DNA of 64,000 bases from Platynereis dumerilii. Taxonomy: Eukaryota > Annelida > Polychaeta > Phyllodocida > Nereididae. The notes beneath the pieces are model-generated. The model saw only the letters and a program-made list of their open reading frames with translations, was not told where the DNA came from and searched no databases. Below are positions 48,575 through 59,920 of the stretch, one piece after another. The stretch is taken from assembly GCA_026936325.1 (NCBI GenBank), contig JAPTHN010000004.1, positions 32,419,910 through 32,483,909 on the forward strand, read 5' to 3'. Both the position numbers and the translations under genes were made by a program. Within the stretch, counting starts at the first letter, position 1. The number at the start of each line of letters is the position of its first letter.

Positions 48575-49130
48575 GGCAGATGTCAGAGGAACGTCAATAC
48601 ATTATCTTGATGTCTGTCAGATGTCAGGGGAACGTCAATACATTATCCTGATGTCAGACAGATGTCAGGGGAACATCAAGACATTATCTTGATGTCAGAC
48701 ATATGTCAGGGGAACGTCAATATATTATCCTGATGTCAGACAGATGTTAGGGGAACGTCAAGACATTAACCTGATGTCAGACGGATGTCGGGGAACGTCA
48801 ATGCATTATCCTGATGTCAGACAGATGTCAGGGGAACGTCAACACATTATCTTGATGTCAGACAGATGTCAGGGGAACGTCAAGATATTATCCTGAAGTC
48901 AGACAGATGTCAGGGGAACGTCAATGCATTATCCTGATGTCAGACAGATGTCAGGGGAATGGAAAGACATTTTCTGATGTCAGACAGATGACAGGGGAAC
49001 ATCAAGACATTATCCTGAAGTCAGACAGATGTCAGGGGAACATCAAGACATTATCTGATGTCAGACAGATGTCAGGGGAATGCCAAGACATTATCCTGAT
49101 GTCAGACAGATGTCAGGTGCACACTGGGCT
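48575..49130. repeat. 41-bp minisatellite
   Basis: About 14 copies of a unit containing GATGTCAGACAGATGTCAGG, then GGAACGTCAA and ACATTATCCT. Copies differ by one to five bases. In the leader intron of gene C. Confidence 0.95.
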
Positions 49131-49429
49131 ACAGCATCAAACAGATGAATCACTCCCAGACTGGGAATGTTTGAAATTATAATATGCAACTCTTCAGTTT
49201 ATAATTGGAGAAGTGAAGAACCAAAATGTCCCGATTTGAACAGATTTTAATGAAAGAACTTGATAACAACATTATGAAAAATTTATTATTATTACTTGTC
49301 AAAACTACATAATCTACACACCCATAATGTTCAGTTTGTTGCATTCATAAAAATTATAGCTGGAGATAGATTGGAAACAATTGAAAAAGGGAAGTTTGAA
49401 GTTCTAAGACAGAATTATTGAAAGTATTT

Positions 49430-49625
49430 CAAATATATTTGTATTTGTATTTAAATACTTTTCAAAATTTGAGTATTTGTATTTGTATTTGTATTTGAAA
49501 GAATTGAAAGTATTTGTATTTATACTTAAATACTTTTGAATTCAACTGTATTTGTAATTGTGTTTGTATTTAGATAGATTGAAAGTATTTTTATTTGTAT
49601 TTAAATATGTTTATCTGTATTTCAA
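49430..49625. repeat. TTTGTA-rich simple repeat
   Basis: Interspersed GTATTTGTATTT and TTAAATACTTTT words, imperfect. No gene. Confidence 0.7.
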
Positions 49626-49755
49626 CCCAACCCTGCTCCCAGTCCACTCGCTTATTTATAATCTGACCTACCATAACCATTAAAGTAATTACGTTTAAAA
49701 GACACTCATCACCCTTCTCAAACTCTTAAGAATTTTAATAATGAACACTACTCAC

Positions 49756-49925
49756 CTCATTTAAAAGAAGCAGCCTACCATCAGTTTTCGCATGTTGTGA
49801 TACCTAATCCACACTATAATTGGAAATCTGGACATACTAATTTCCTCATATCATTTAAATATTTCATCTTCCTGGTTGGGGAACCAATTAGTTTTGTTAA
49901 TAAATAATGATCATTATCAGATCAT
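49756..49925 (-). promoter_or_regulatory. Leader exon and promoter region of gene C
   Basis: Paralogous block. Minus strand: ATCTGATAATGATCATTATT, AACCAGGAAGATGAAAT, ATGATATGAGGAAATTAG, ending GAG|GTGAGT at 49756/49755. The partner acceptor is TTTTCAG before 47650. Confidence 0.6.
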
Positions 49926-50187
49926 GACATCAATAGACAAAAATAACAATGGTATGTAAAGATAGTTGGTTCGATAAATAAATCACGTTTTTTAAATCTG
50001 TTTATAGATAAGCTTATTTAATACACTGGATTTACAAGGAGCATAATCCAATAAATTTCACCTTAAATGTATAATATCAACATAAATGAAATGTCAGCTG
50101 TGACAGTCAGGACACCACACTATGTGTTCCAAAAAATTTGTCATTAAGCCTTCATGATACCTTGCCAGGGTTGACAATCATTGTTAG

Positions 50188-52304
50188 TGTAGAAGCGGTA
50201 ATTATACCTGTTCTATCGGTGGTAAGAGCAGTAGGTCCTTTCTTGTCAGTCTCTAGTGTACATCTAATTGAGGATCGCTTTCCCGCGCCGACCTGCGCAT
50301 GCGCGGTGCTTACTTCCGGTTCCACGCTTCCACACTCCTCCCCCTTTTGTAGAACTTGCTCCTCTCCTCCTGGGAATACACCCAGTGGGCCTCCTGGATC
50401 ATACGACCCTGAGAGGGAAGGGGATCTGTCATGACACAGTCATATTGTCACCTCCAGGCTCAGGGAACATGGGAACTACGCCCGAGTCGCAAAGGAACTA
50501 CGTCCCAAATATATGGGGTTACAGCCTTAACTGAGAACTTAACAGCACCGGAATTACAGCCTTAACAGAAATCTTAACGGAAATCTTAACAGCACCGGAA
50601 TTCCATCAATCCGTAACAAACAGTCAACCAACAAGAATCATGCAAGACCAAGTTTCATCAACAATAATAAAATGTCAATCATCAACAATGGCAACCCTCC
50701 TCAGTGTCTACAACTGCCAAGGAGAGCACCCCTTCCCCCTTATCTTTCTTTGTTGTTTTGGCTCCCACCTGAGAGGGCTCCGCCTCGTTCCAGGGTGACA
50801 TAGCGACCTTGGATACAGGTGATCGGTTTGTGGTTTCGGTTGAAAAAAATCCTTTGTCATCATCTTCAGACCGAGCAGACTGTTCACCTGAAGGTTCATA
50901 ATGTTGGAAAATCGGGGTTTGCACGCCACCAGCCGAAGAGCTTGTCTGGTATTCTGGCTCAGCCGCAGACTGATTGACATCTCCCATCCAAGATGTCTCG
51001 GCGATGCCTCCAGAGGCTGCTTGAAGAACATCCATCAGAAACTTGAACTTCCCAGAGCTCAGCACCACTAGCAGGATGGGTGAGGCATACACCCCGTGAG
51101 GTCTTTCACCTTCAGTCTGGCACCGCAATGGAACCACCCTGTGCCAGAGCACAGACTGTTGAGAGTGCTCAGTTCCCATTCCGGTGACTCCAGTGTTCAT
51201 TGATTCAGTGTCACAGCATTCAGGATTGACTGATCCAGATAGCAATCTTCTTCGGCAGTGGTTCCCGATGACATCCTTCTTGGTCTGTGTTGATTGGATT
51301 GGTAGTTTGGCAGCTTTGGCCCTTTGCTTTCACTTGGCTTGGGTCTGCCCATCCAGGAATCACAGAAATGGGTTCCACAGGCACAGGATACTCACTGGTG
51401 CCTAATTGGTCATTAGACCGAAGTGGCCCATCCATTGGCTTCATTCTTGCAGCCATGCTCTTCATAGCATCGTCATCCCCTGGTAGCTCTGTCAGAATCA
51501 CAGCTTTTCTCATCCCCTTTTCTTCAGCCAACTCAACTGGCTGAGTGGTTGGGTCTACGCCACAACCACTACCTTGAAGAAAGGGCTTGCTTGTACTTGG
51601 GAGAAAAAGCCTTGCTTCTTCCTCTTTGGCGGGTTTACTCCCACCTTTTAAGAGGCTGTCTCCTGCCCCGGATTGTGGAGTCTCGGAGATTGGATCCCCC
51701 CTCCCCTCACTTGTAGGACTAGCAGACTCAACACAGGGACCTATACTTTCTGTGGTTGTGAACCTAGAAGTTTCCTGGGTGGGTTAACTCCCACACCAGG
51801 TCTTTCTAGCCTCCTTCTTGGCGTAGTAGGCATCCAAAGCTTTAAGTACTTGCTGCAGAAGTACATCAAACTGGGACTGGTGGGACCCTGGATCTTTGTC
51901 CAATCCATGTAAAACAGTGGATTCAGCCATCCTAACCAGCAGTAATTACAGCCAAAAAGTACAGAACTACGTCTATACTAATTTAGAACCAACTGTCACA
52001 ACTGGATTCAAATCACAATGGCCGATCAGCTGATTTCTGTTTGTAAACAAACAGCTGTCAAAACTTGAAAAACGAATTCTGAAGCCTCAGATACACTATA
52101 CGGCGTATCAAACGTGAGATGATGATACTGACAATAAGTATCACTCCTGACACCAAATGTAGAAGCGGTAATTATACCTGTTCTATCGGTGGTAAGAGCA
52201 GTAGGTCCTTTCTTGTCAGTCTCCAGTGTACATCTATTTGAGGATCGCAATCCCGCGCCGACCTGCGCATGTGCGTCGCTCACTTCCGGTTCCACGCTTC
52301 CACA
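50188..52304 (-). mobile_element. Short LTR element fossil, broken or non-autonomous
   Basis: Two 147-bp direct repeats, 50188-50334 and 52158-52304, begin TGT and end ACA and differ at roughly eight positions, so it is moderately old. TTAG flanks both ends. Read on the minus strand, a tRNA-Leu-like primer site (TGGTGTCAGGAGTG) follows the 5' LTR at 52158-52304, and a purine tract (AAAAGGGGGAGGAG) precedes the 3' LTR. The 1.8-kb interior has short frames without recognisable reverse transcriptase, protease or integrase; family undetermined. It lies just downstream of gene D. Confidence 0.85.
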
Positions 52305-52419
52305 TTAGTGCAAATTATTAACACAAATATGAAATGCTCAAAGCCACTATATAAGTCTATTTAGGCAGAGCTTTACAATTCATTGTCCACAAGTACATGT
52401 AGTATATCATCAGACATGT
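52305..52419 (-). pseudogene. Leftover tail repeat past the gene D stop
   Basis: Immediately after the stop of gene D, in a different frame, the minus strand reads MSDDILHVLVDNEL before a stop, a decayed NELYG-type repeat. So the D tail was once longer, or this is 3' untranslated remnant. Confidence 0.65.
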
Positions 52420-55400
52420 TTAATAATTGTTTATGGCAACACTAATTTTGTCGGATTGGGCTTCGCTCAATTCAGAGGCTACACCATAGAGTTCATTGTC
52501 TACTATTAGCACATCATCTGGTTTGTTAGCAAGGTCTCTGCATTTCTGTGTGTTCGTTTTCTTGGCTGGTACAGCATAGATGTCGGTTGCAGTAGTTGCA
52601 GCTGCACTGGGTTGATGCCTCTCAGCTGCAAAGTTGGAAAAGAAATCCTCATACGTGGGTCCAACAGGCACAGCTTCCTCATACAGGTTTTCATTGAATC
52701 CACTGTTGTCATCATATCCCGCAGAAATTGACATTGTCTGCATTGGTGTGGTGTCCATTTGAACACTTTTAAGCCGTCTTTTCCTGAAAAGATACGATTG
52801 AACCAATTTGTTACAAAACAATTTAAAAACTGGTAGGGCGGAGGACTTTTACATGTATATCCCACAATAGCCAGTTCAGTTCAGGAAAATAAAAACCCTT
52901 GTGATTCACGCCATATGGTTCATCGTTGTGAACCGCATGAAAGAAGTCCTGAAGTTGCTATATGTTAGCAATAGTTAGTGAATTGATGATTTCACAAGAA
53001 AGGCTCTAATCGGTCCCTGTGGTTGCTAGGGATATTCTTAGGCCATTCAAAAACATAATGCAATGGGAAATCACTTAGTTTCTTCATTGGAGGTCCTATT
53101 TATTGTGGGATATACAGTAATGAGCCTCACTCATGTCAGTTTGCTGCAGAATAAACAATCTTCCTTCGGACTGTTGTTGAATGCTTCCGCGACCTGACAT
53201 TCATGAGGTTTATTGCTGTGAAGCACATGCTCATTAAGTTTCATCATATGATGGCGAAACACATCAATGAAGAGTAAATAAATTGAAAGAACATAAAGAA
53301 AAGCTATAAAATGCAAAAAAACAGTAGAAAATGATATGCAGTGATTTTTATGCACATATTCTTACTTTGCAAAACAGAGGACGAGAAGCGCAATTATCAG
53401 CAACAACAAGGCTCCTGCAACCCCACCAATAATCATAATCAATTTCAGCCTCTCTGAAATAAACAAAAATGATAAGCGTTCCATTTAATAAGGATTGGAA
53501 AGTATATCAGATGTTTTAACTTCTCGGAAAAGAACCAAAATGTATTATTATATTCCAACACTACGTTTGTATGAATTAAATAGATATTCCAATACATATA
53601 GCCTACAGTGATAGATTAACTAACTTTATTAAAGTACAGAATGACAAGATTGACATTTAATATTTAATGCATCATTTTTGTATGTTTGTTGGTCATACTG
53701 GTTGCAATGAAAGACATACTATTCATTTGACATATTCTAGCATTTCACGCTTAGCGCCTACCTTCATTTTGACTACACGAGACACTGCAAGTTTCAGAGC
53801 ACCAGTTCTTTCCACAAATCCTGCTTCCATTTTGTGCACAGGTGTAGTGTCCAGCGCGGTCCTCTGTCATCTTGCAGTAAGTATCACAATTTTCACCATA
53901 ATAATCATCAAGACAGATTTTGATTCCAGAAGGTGAACAGTTGTATCCATCTGATGCCTTGCAATATTTATCACAGTGTTCACCATAATAAAAATTGTGA
54001 CAAACTTTGCCGCCTGTTAACGAGCAGTTGTAATTTTCGGTTTTCTCGCAATATTTATCACAATTTTCACCATAATGATTGATGTTGCAAATTTTTGTTC
54101 CATTAGATGAACAAGAAGATGTATTTGTCGTTCTGCAGACTTTATCACAATCTGCACCATAATAATCATTGCGGCAAAGTTCACCCCCTGCTGATGAGCA
54201 ACTGTATCTCTCAGTGGCCTGGCAATGTGTATTGCAATCTGGACCATAATGATTATTGTGGCACACCTTGGTTCCATCAGATGAACAAGAATATGCAGTT
54301 GTTCCCAGGCAATAGTTGTGACAGTCTGCACCATAATAATTATTGAGACAGACCTTTCTTCCTGCAGATGAACAGTAATATCTACTCATTGCCCTGCAGT
54401 ATGTACCACAATCTGCACCATAATAATTACTGTTACAAACTTTGGTTCCATCGGACAAACAAAAGGATGTACTTGTTCCCTTGCAGTATTTATCACAATC
54501 TGCACCATAATAATCGGTGTGACAAACTTTGCTTCCAGTAGGTGAGCAGTCGTATCTATTGGATGCCAGGCAATATTTGTCACAATATTCACCATAATAA
54601 TCATTGTGGCACACTTTGACTCCAGCAGGGGAACATTCATAATATTGCTTACCATGGGCTGGTGGGCATTCAACATTGCATTTTTGACCATACCAGTGTC
54701 GGTAACATGTTTTATTCCCATAGCGGTCACAACTGTAATTTGGATGATTGTCATAACAATTGCAGTGCAATCCAATCCAATTCGGATTACAATATACTGC
54801 TATTCGAAGAGTCAAGCTGAAAGAAAAAGACAGAAGTGTAAGGCATAGTACATCAACACTATGTACATAACAACAAAAAAAGTGTCCCAGTGAGGCTCGA
54901 AAAAAGTCAACAAAGTTTTAGTTAGACATCTCATTTTGAGTTCTAACATGCATTTTTGTGAGTTAGATAGATCCTGATCAGATGGCGTTAAGATACAAAA
55001 CTATCAAATAAATTCTTGAAGTATCATGGCAGGACAAACAGAAGGATAAATGTTAAGATTGCATTAGTCACCTAATGGGAAAATAATGAAATAATTGACA
55101 AAATAATGAAAATTTCAGAAATATCTTTACTGTTTAGCGTTAATAAATGTATTAATATCGTGTGCACAAGACTGCACAGAATACTTTACCTTGTGTGAAA
55201 CCCATTCATGGTATACGCCTGATAATGAACCGCAGCTCCGTTCCTGTATGGGTCTAATTTGATGACACGAAACAATTTATCTACCAATTCACCTGGCTTC
55301 CCTGGATCTTCATCTGTCACACGGACCTTCATTAAAACATCACCCTGCTCCAAAGCAAACAGTGGCACTGTCATTGAGAATTAATATTTTACAATTGAAC

Positions 55401-58086
55401 AAAGAAGAAAAATTTAAGAAGATGATTCACTTTCCTGTATAAGGAATATGACAAAATTTTTATATAATTTAGTAGGAGAATGTCCCAATTGTAATATTGA
55501 TAAGTTTGTTCACTATGAATCGCAGGTCTACGTGCCGTTTTCAAAAAGAAACAAAAATAGTGTGGGCAATGCGAGAGTAAGAAAATAATGCCTATACTGA
55601 AACCGGTAACATTCTGGCTGTGGTGTTTATATTGGAAGGTATGACCTGTCATACACCGAGAATTATTAAAAAGGACTAGTTTATTCTTTCTGTAAAGCAT
55701 TTAAGTTTGTAACGTCTGAACGGACAATTCCAGGTGGGTCATTCCACAATAACTGAGACAAAACTGTCACTGGTCTTACAGTAAAAGTTAAAAAGCACAA
55801 TTGACTGAAAGTAAAACCAGTGACCAAATTACTAATTGTTGAAATATTTCATATTGAAATAAGAATCTCATTGGATTTTCTGTCACCATTCATTACTGAT
55901 GTTGCCATTGGACACCTGTGTTAACCATTTTTGAGTGACACCAGTGACGGTAACACCAGTGACAATTTGATCTGAAATACCAATTGCTCCCACAGTGATG
56001 CAATGATTTGAACAGGTGTTGCCAAAGATTGATCTCTGTAAACAGGACATATCCTGTGACTGAGGCAGTTTTTGAAAATTCTACAATTATAGACCATTTT
56101 TGAGGGTAACACCAGTGACACCGAAAAAGAATACTCTTAATTTCAACTCACCATAAAGCCACCCTGCTTGCTAAAAACATATAAATGCCAAAAATTGCAG
56201 TTATCATGGATGCCTGTCCATCAGAAGAAGCCCCCTGGTGCATTAGACCAAAGATGGAAGGGAGCATTCCTCTTACAGCCATGCTTTATTTAATGAGTAA
56301 CGCCAGTGACATGTTTTCTGGTGACGAGGTCATTTTGTTTTCCACAGTATGCACAGACGAGGAAAAATTCAGTCGGTCTTTGGATACAAGTATGTGGAGT
56401 AGTTGTCCTGAGATTTAGACCCAGCACAAATTTCCATTTGACAATGAAAATAACTTCTTTAAAAGAGGGGAAAGGCATATGATTAGTAACAAAATCCTAA
56501 TATTATGATTTTGCCGCAAACAGCTTGAGTGACACAAAAGACTCAGTTATTGTGGAATGACCTAGGTTCAAGCAACGTCGTGACATCACGATGTTGGTGA
56601 AAATTATAATAGCATTAATTTTATGGTAGAAATGTTGTTGTGGCGTTGTTAACAATGTGATGACAAAGCGGCAACATAAGTTTTAGTTACCATATATCTG
56701 TATGACAACACTTGTGATCTCTTCACCAATGCAGTAATTTGTTTTGGTGTATACTTATGTGAGCATCTTTTTGTTCATACATATTTTCAGTAATATATCA
56801 TCGGTAACATGTACCTGCCATGGTTGGTACACTTGGATGTCTCTCCACTCGCCCAAATCCAGTCTGAAAGCTCCTTTCACTCTGCACACATGGTGATTAT
56901 TACCGTCACCATTTGGATTATCGAAGCAAATTCGGAACTTGTGTTCACACCTGTCATTTCTATGGTTGGAATCACAATTTCGGCCATCAAGCAACTTGTT
57001 TCCTTGGTTACGGAATCGATCCAACCATAAAGTAATGGTATATGAAGCAAGCACGGTCTGAAAAATGTATGCAGTTATATGGACAAAATTGAATAGTAAA
57101 CAAGGTGATAGTTTGAAGCAAATGACATCTGTGGATCTTGTGATCCGAAAATAGATTTACCAAAACTTTCATTTGTGAGTTTTCAATGGGACTCCTACTT
57201 GGTAGTAAGAGACATTTACTTGGTATTAAAGACTAATTGCACATTTATATATAAGTGTCATTTCATAATTTTTAATTGAATCGATTCAAAGTTATTTTGC
57301 GATTTAATATTTATGATTGTAAAGTGCTCCTGAGTTGAGCCTTCATTTGAAGAACTATGAAATAAATGAAATGTTTAATGTTGGGTGGCTTATAGTTGAG
57401 TGAGAGTGCCATTGATAACAGGTTACATTTCTGCAGTATATTCTTAATCTCTCGAATGAGAGCACACATTCATCTTAAAGTTTGTTCGAAGGGACTATCC
57501 AGAAATGGCCTAGCCGGGGGGGGGGGCGTTGGGGCATAACATGAGATTAATACATGGTCGTGATTGCTCGCTGCTTTGTCTATCTATCTTCCTTATTTTC
57601 AACCAATGGCCCCCTCCTTTAATATGCCACTATCAGTACATCTTTCAGCTTCTATTATGAATATGAATTACTGAAATATCACTTAGGAGATGACCAGTTA
57701 GGGGGGGGGGAGGAGTTTTTTTTTTTCAAAAATAATTTCTTGCTCAGTTTTGGTTTAAAAAATAAATTTGCTCTTGGCAGTCTTGAAATAAATACGTAAT
57801 TTCTTGGTGGGGGTTTCTCAACAATGTGTTGCTTGATGTAGGAATGAATATTCGGCGATTTTTTAAGTGCGAAATAAATGATTACTTTCGTTGTTACCGT
57901 GAAACAAATGATTTCCCGTTGAGGAAAACTCCAAACTTCCCCTACCCCCAGATTATTAAATAATCGCCCCGAACTTGCGCGACCAAAAAGAATATTTTTT
58001 TCTGAAATATCACCTACCTCACATGACCAAAAGATAATTGTTGCTAAAAGTAGAATCTTCATTGCTGTTGGACCTCACTTAGGATG
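52420..58086 (-). CDS. Gene D: ten-repeat DSL Notch-ligand-like membrane protein
   Basis: Exons: 58018-58086 (ATG at 58062), 56815-57057, 55190-55344, 53762-54816, 53366-53453, 52783-52420. The joined coding length is 1,950 nt, giving 649 residues with no break; this is the best guide to the family. Signal peptide 1-15 (MKILLLATIIFWSCE); MNNL 16-148 (RFRNQGNKLLDGRNCD); the DSL domain starts YCNPNWIGLHC; then ten units of 29-33 residues, each with C-x3-C, YxCS, G.K.C and YYG..C, so the sixth cysteine of one DSL serves as the second of the next. The last unit is GHYTCAQNGSRIC. Membrane span about 503-527 (IIGGVAGALLLLIIALLVL). Tail 529-649: basic KKRR, GPTYEDFF, DIYAVPAKK (a YxxP site) and DDVLIVDNELYG (NxxY). 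It should be a surface protein signalling or docking through tyrosines; the ligand or receptor role is inferred. Confidence 0.9.
55736..56563. mobile_element. DNA element with GGGTCATTCCACAATAACTG ends and AGGT TSD
   Basis: Left end GGGTCATTCCACAATAACTG and the complement of the right end AGGTCATTCCACAATAACTG. AGGT flanks both sides (55732-55735, 56564-56567). The interior repeats CACCAGTGACA-type words and has no transposase. Intron 2 of gene D. The GGGYCATTCCA tip and 4-bp duplication are shared with 33448-41965. Confidence 0.75.
57686..57970. mobile_element. Decayed MITE, copy of the 2040-2321 family
   Basis: Shares the words CTCAGTTTTGG, CTTGAAATA, GTTGCTTGAT, TACCGTGAAACAAATGATTT and GAGGAAAACTCCAA with 2040-2321. 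Intron 1 of gene D. Confidence 0.6.
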
Positions 58087-58984
58087 CTGATATGGAACTT
58101 TTTTTTAGAACGTCATATTATGACTGCTCAAAGCTTACAAATATATGAACAGATTGAACATTCAAAATACACTAGTTACTATTAATTACCTATTTGTGTC
58201 TCCTATAAATCAGAACAAAGCTGTAAGAGCAACGGGTATACTATAAATATATTTCAGGAAAAATTATAATTATGTAAATAGAAGAGGAGGATGTAGTCTA
58301 AAAATAATTACAAACCTCTAAGTTAGAATATCATAGAGTGGAAATATATGGGAACAAACATATTCTGTTAGATAGTTGATTTAATCGTTAATGACATTTT
58401 GTTTTTTTAGTATATACAGTGAATTCCAAAATTTTAAGTGATTTCTTTTTCATGGGTGTTTAGAATATGAGAACTGCAATATATATTTATTGAATCCCTA
58501 CATGACGGATATGGAACTGTAGTAACTGTTGTTTCATGCATTAAAATTAACTTTCAGAGAAGAGGATACACAATTGTACAATCATGAAACGATAGCTATA
58601 GTAATGGCATGGATTTTGTCAGATGAACTATCAGTATCCTGTTGCTCGTACATACATGTAATCTGATTTTGCAAAAAAAATCAACTCTTCAAAGGGATCC
58701 GCCAACTGTGTTATTATACACTGCTGATTTCTGTTTTATGTATCGGGGCAACTGGGACATGTTGGAACATGGTGCAAAAGGGGATATCAAGGTTTTCTTG
58801 TTTCTTGGCAAAGTTTTTTTAACATCATAAATCATGAGAAATCAAATCCAGAGGTTGCTATGCCTTGGACAGGTGGACTGAACATTGGTGCATGCTCAGT
58901 GGATTGGAACACAGAGGATTGCAACGTTCCATTTCGTGCTGAAAATTACTGACATTTGCAGAACGCCTATGACAGCTTATAAAA

Positions 58985-59344
58985 GGGACCGTCCGAAATG
59001 AATGACTAGGGGGGTGAGAGTTTCGCTGGATTTTCTTACAGAAAATTTATACCCCCTTGAGTTTCATGTGGATTTTTAGACCCCCCATCTCCCCCTTGAC
59101 ATACAAAGCAATAAACACATATATACTGTTACACACGATCACGCGTACAGAATCACAGACTTTAGCGCATAAAAATAACACAGATAAAGTGAGTTTATGC
59201 ATGTATCACATTTTGCTGTGTTAAAATTTCTCACCAACCCCGCGAAAATTTTGTCAAAAATTAATACCCCCCCCCCTTGAAACACCTTTGGAAAGTAAGT
59301 ACCCCCTCAGCCAAAAGTCTGAGTCATAAATTCTGAACGGCCCC
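58985..59344. mobile_element. Harbinger-type MITE, GGGACCGTCC ends
   Basis: Begins GGGACCGTCCGAAATGAATG and ends with the complement of GGGGCCGTTCAGAATTTATG. Same family as 61138-61536. In the leader intron of gene D. Confidence 0.65.
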
Positions 59345-59741
59345 TAAATATATTTCAGATATCTCATGATCATAACTTTGTAGAGTTTGATGTGTGGTGG
59401 GGGATTTTTCTTTTTTTTAATAATTTATTGAAATAATGATATTTGTAGGCTTAGTTTGCAATATTTGTATCTTGCTTGAAACATTAACATTGGAATTTTG
59501 GTGAAATAAATTTATTTGCTCCTCCAATAACTCCAAGCCTCTCTCTGAATATCTAATGACTATCCCCTCCCCTTTATATCAGACTCTACCCTGTTTAGTA
59601 AAATAATGAATTATCAATTCCTGGACCAATTGAGACACATTTGCATCCCTTTATGAAGAAACAGTGTTGTGCAAGGTATCATCACACCTTATCACATGAT
59701 GATAAAATCATTTTCATTCTTGGTATACAAATGCCACTCAT

Positions 59742-59920
59742 CTTATTATTATTAAGTACCTTCCATCTTCAAAGTTGTGACACTTCTCTGTTTCACATTG
59801 GAATTCTCCTCACCATCAGGATATGTGTTTCCTTGACATATTATTTTAATATTTTATCTTCCTGGTTTGAAACTAACATCATTTTGGAGGCGGTGATCAT
59901 TGCAGATAAAAGATAATAGT
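59742..59920 (-). promoter_or_regulatory. Leader exon and promoter region of gene D
   Basis: Paralogous block: TTATCTGCAATGATCACC, AAACCAGGAAGATAAAAT, then GGAAACACATATCC. The donor position that reads GTGAGT in A, B and C is ATGAGT here (AAG|ATGAGT at 59742/59741), so splicing at this exact site would be non-canonical. Acceptor candidate CAG before 58086. Confidence 0.5.

Noticed and set aside
48575-49130. Regular repeats suggesting a CRISPR array
   Set aside because: Units are contiguous without unique spacers and the context is animal DNA; it is a minisatellite.
50682-51531. Frames inside the LTR element taken as a host gene
   Set aside because: They lie between matching LTRs with a TSD and have no recognisable host domain.
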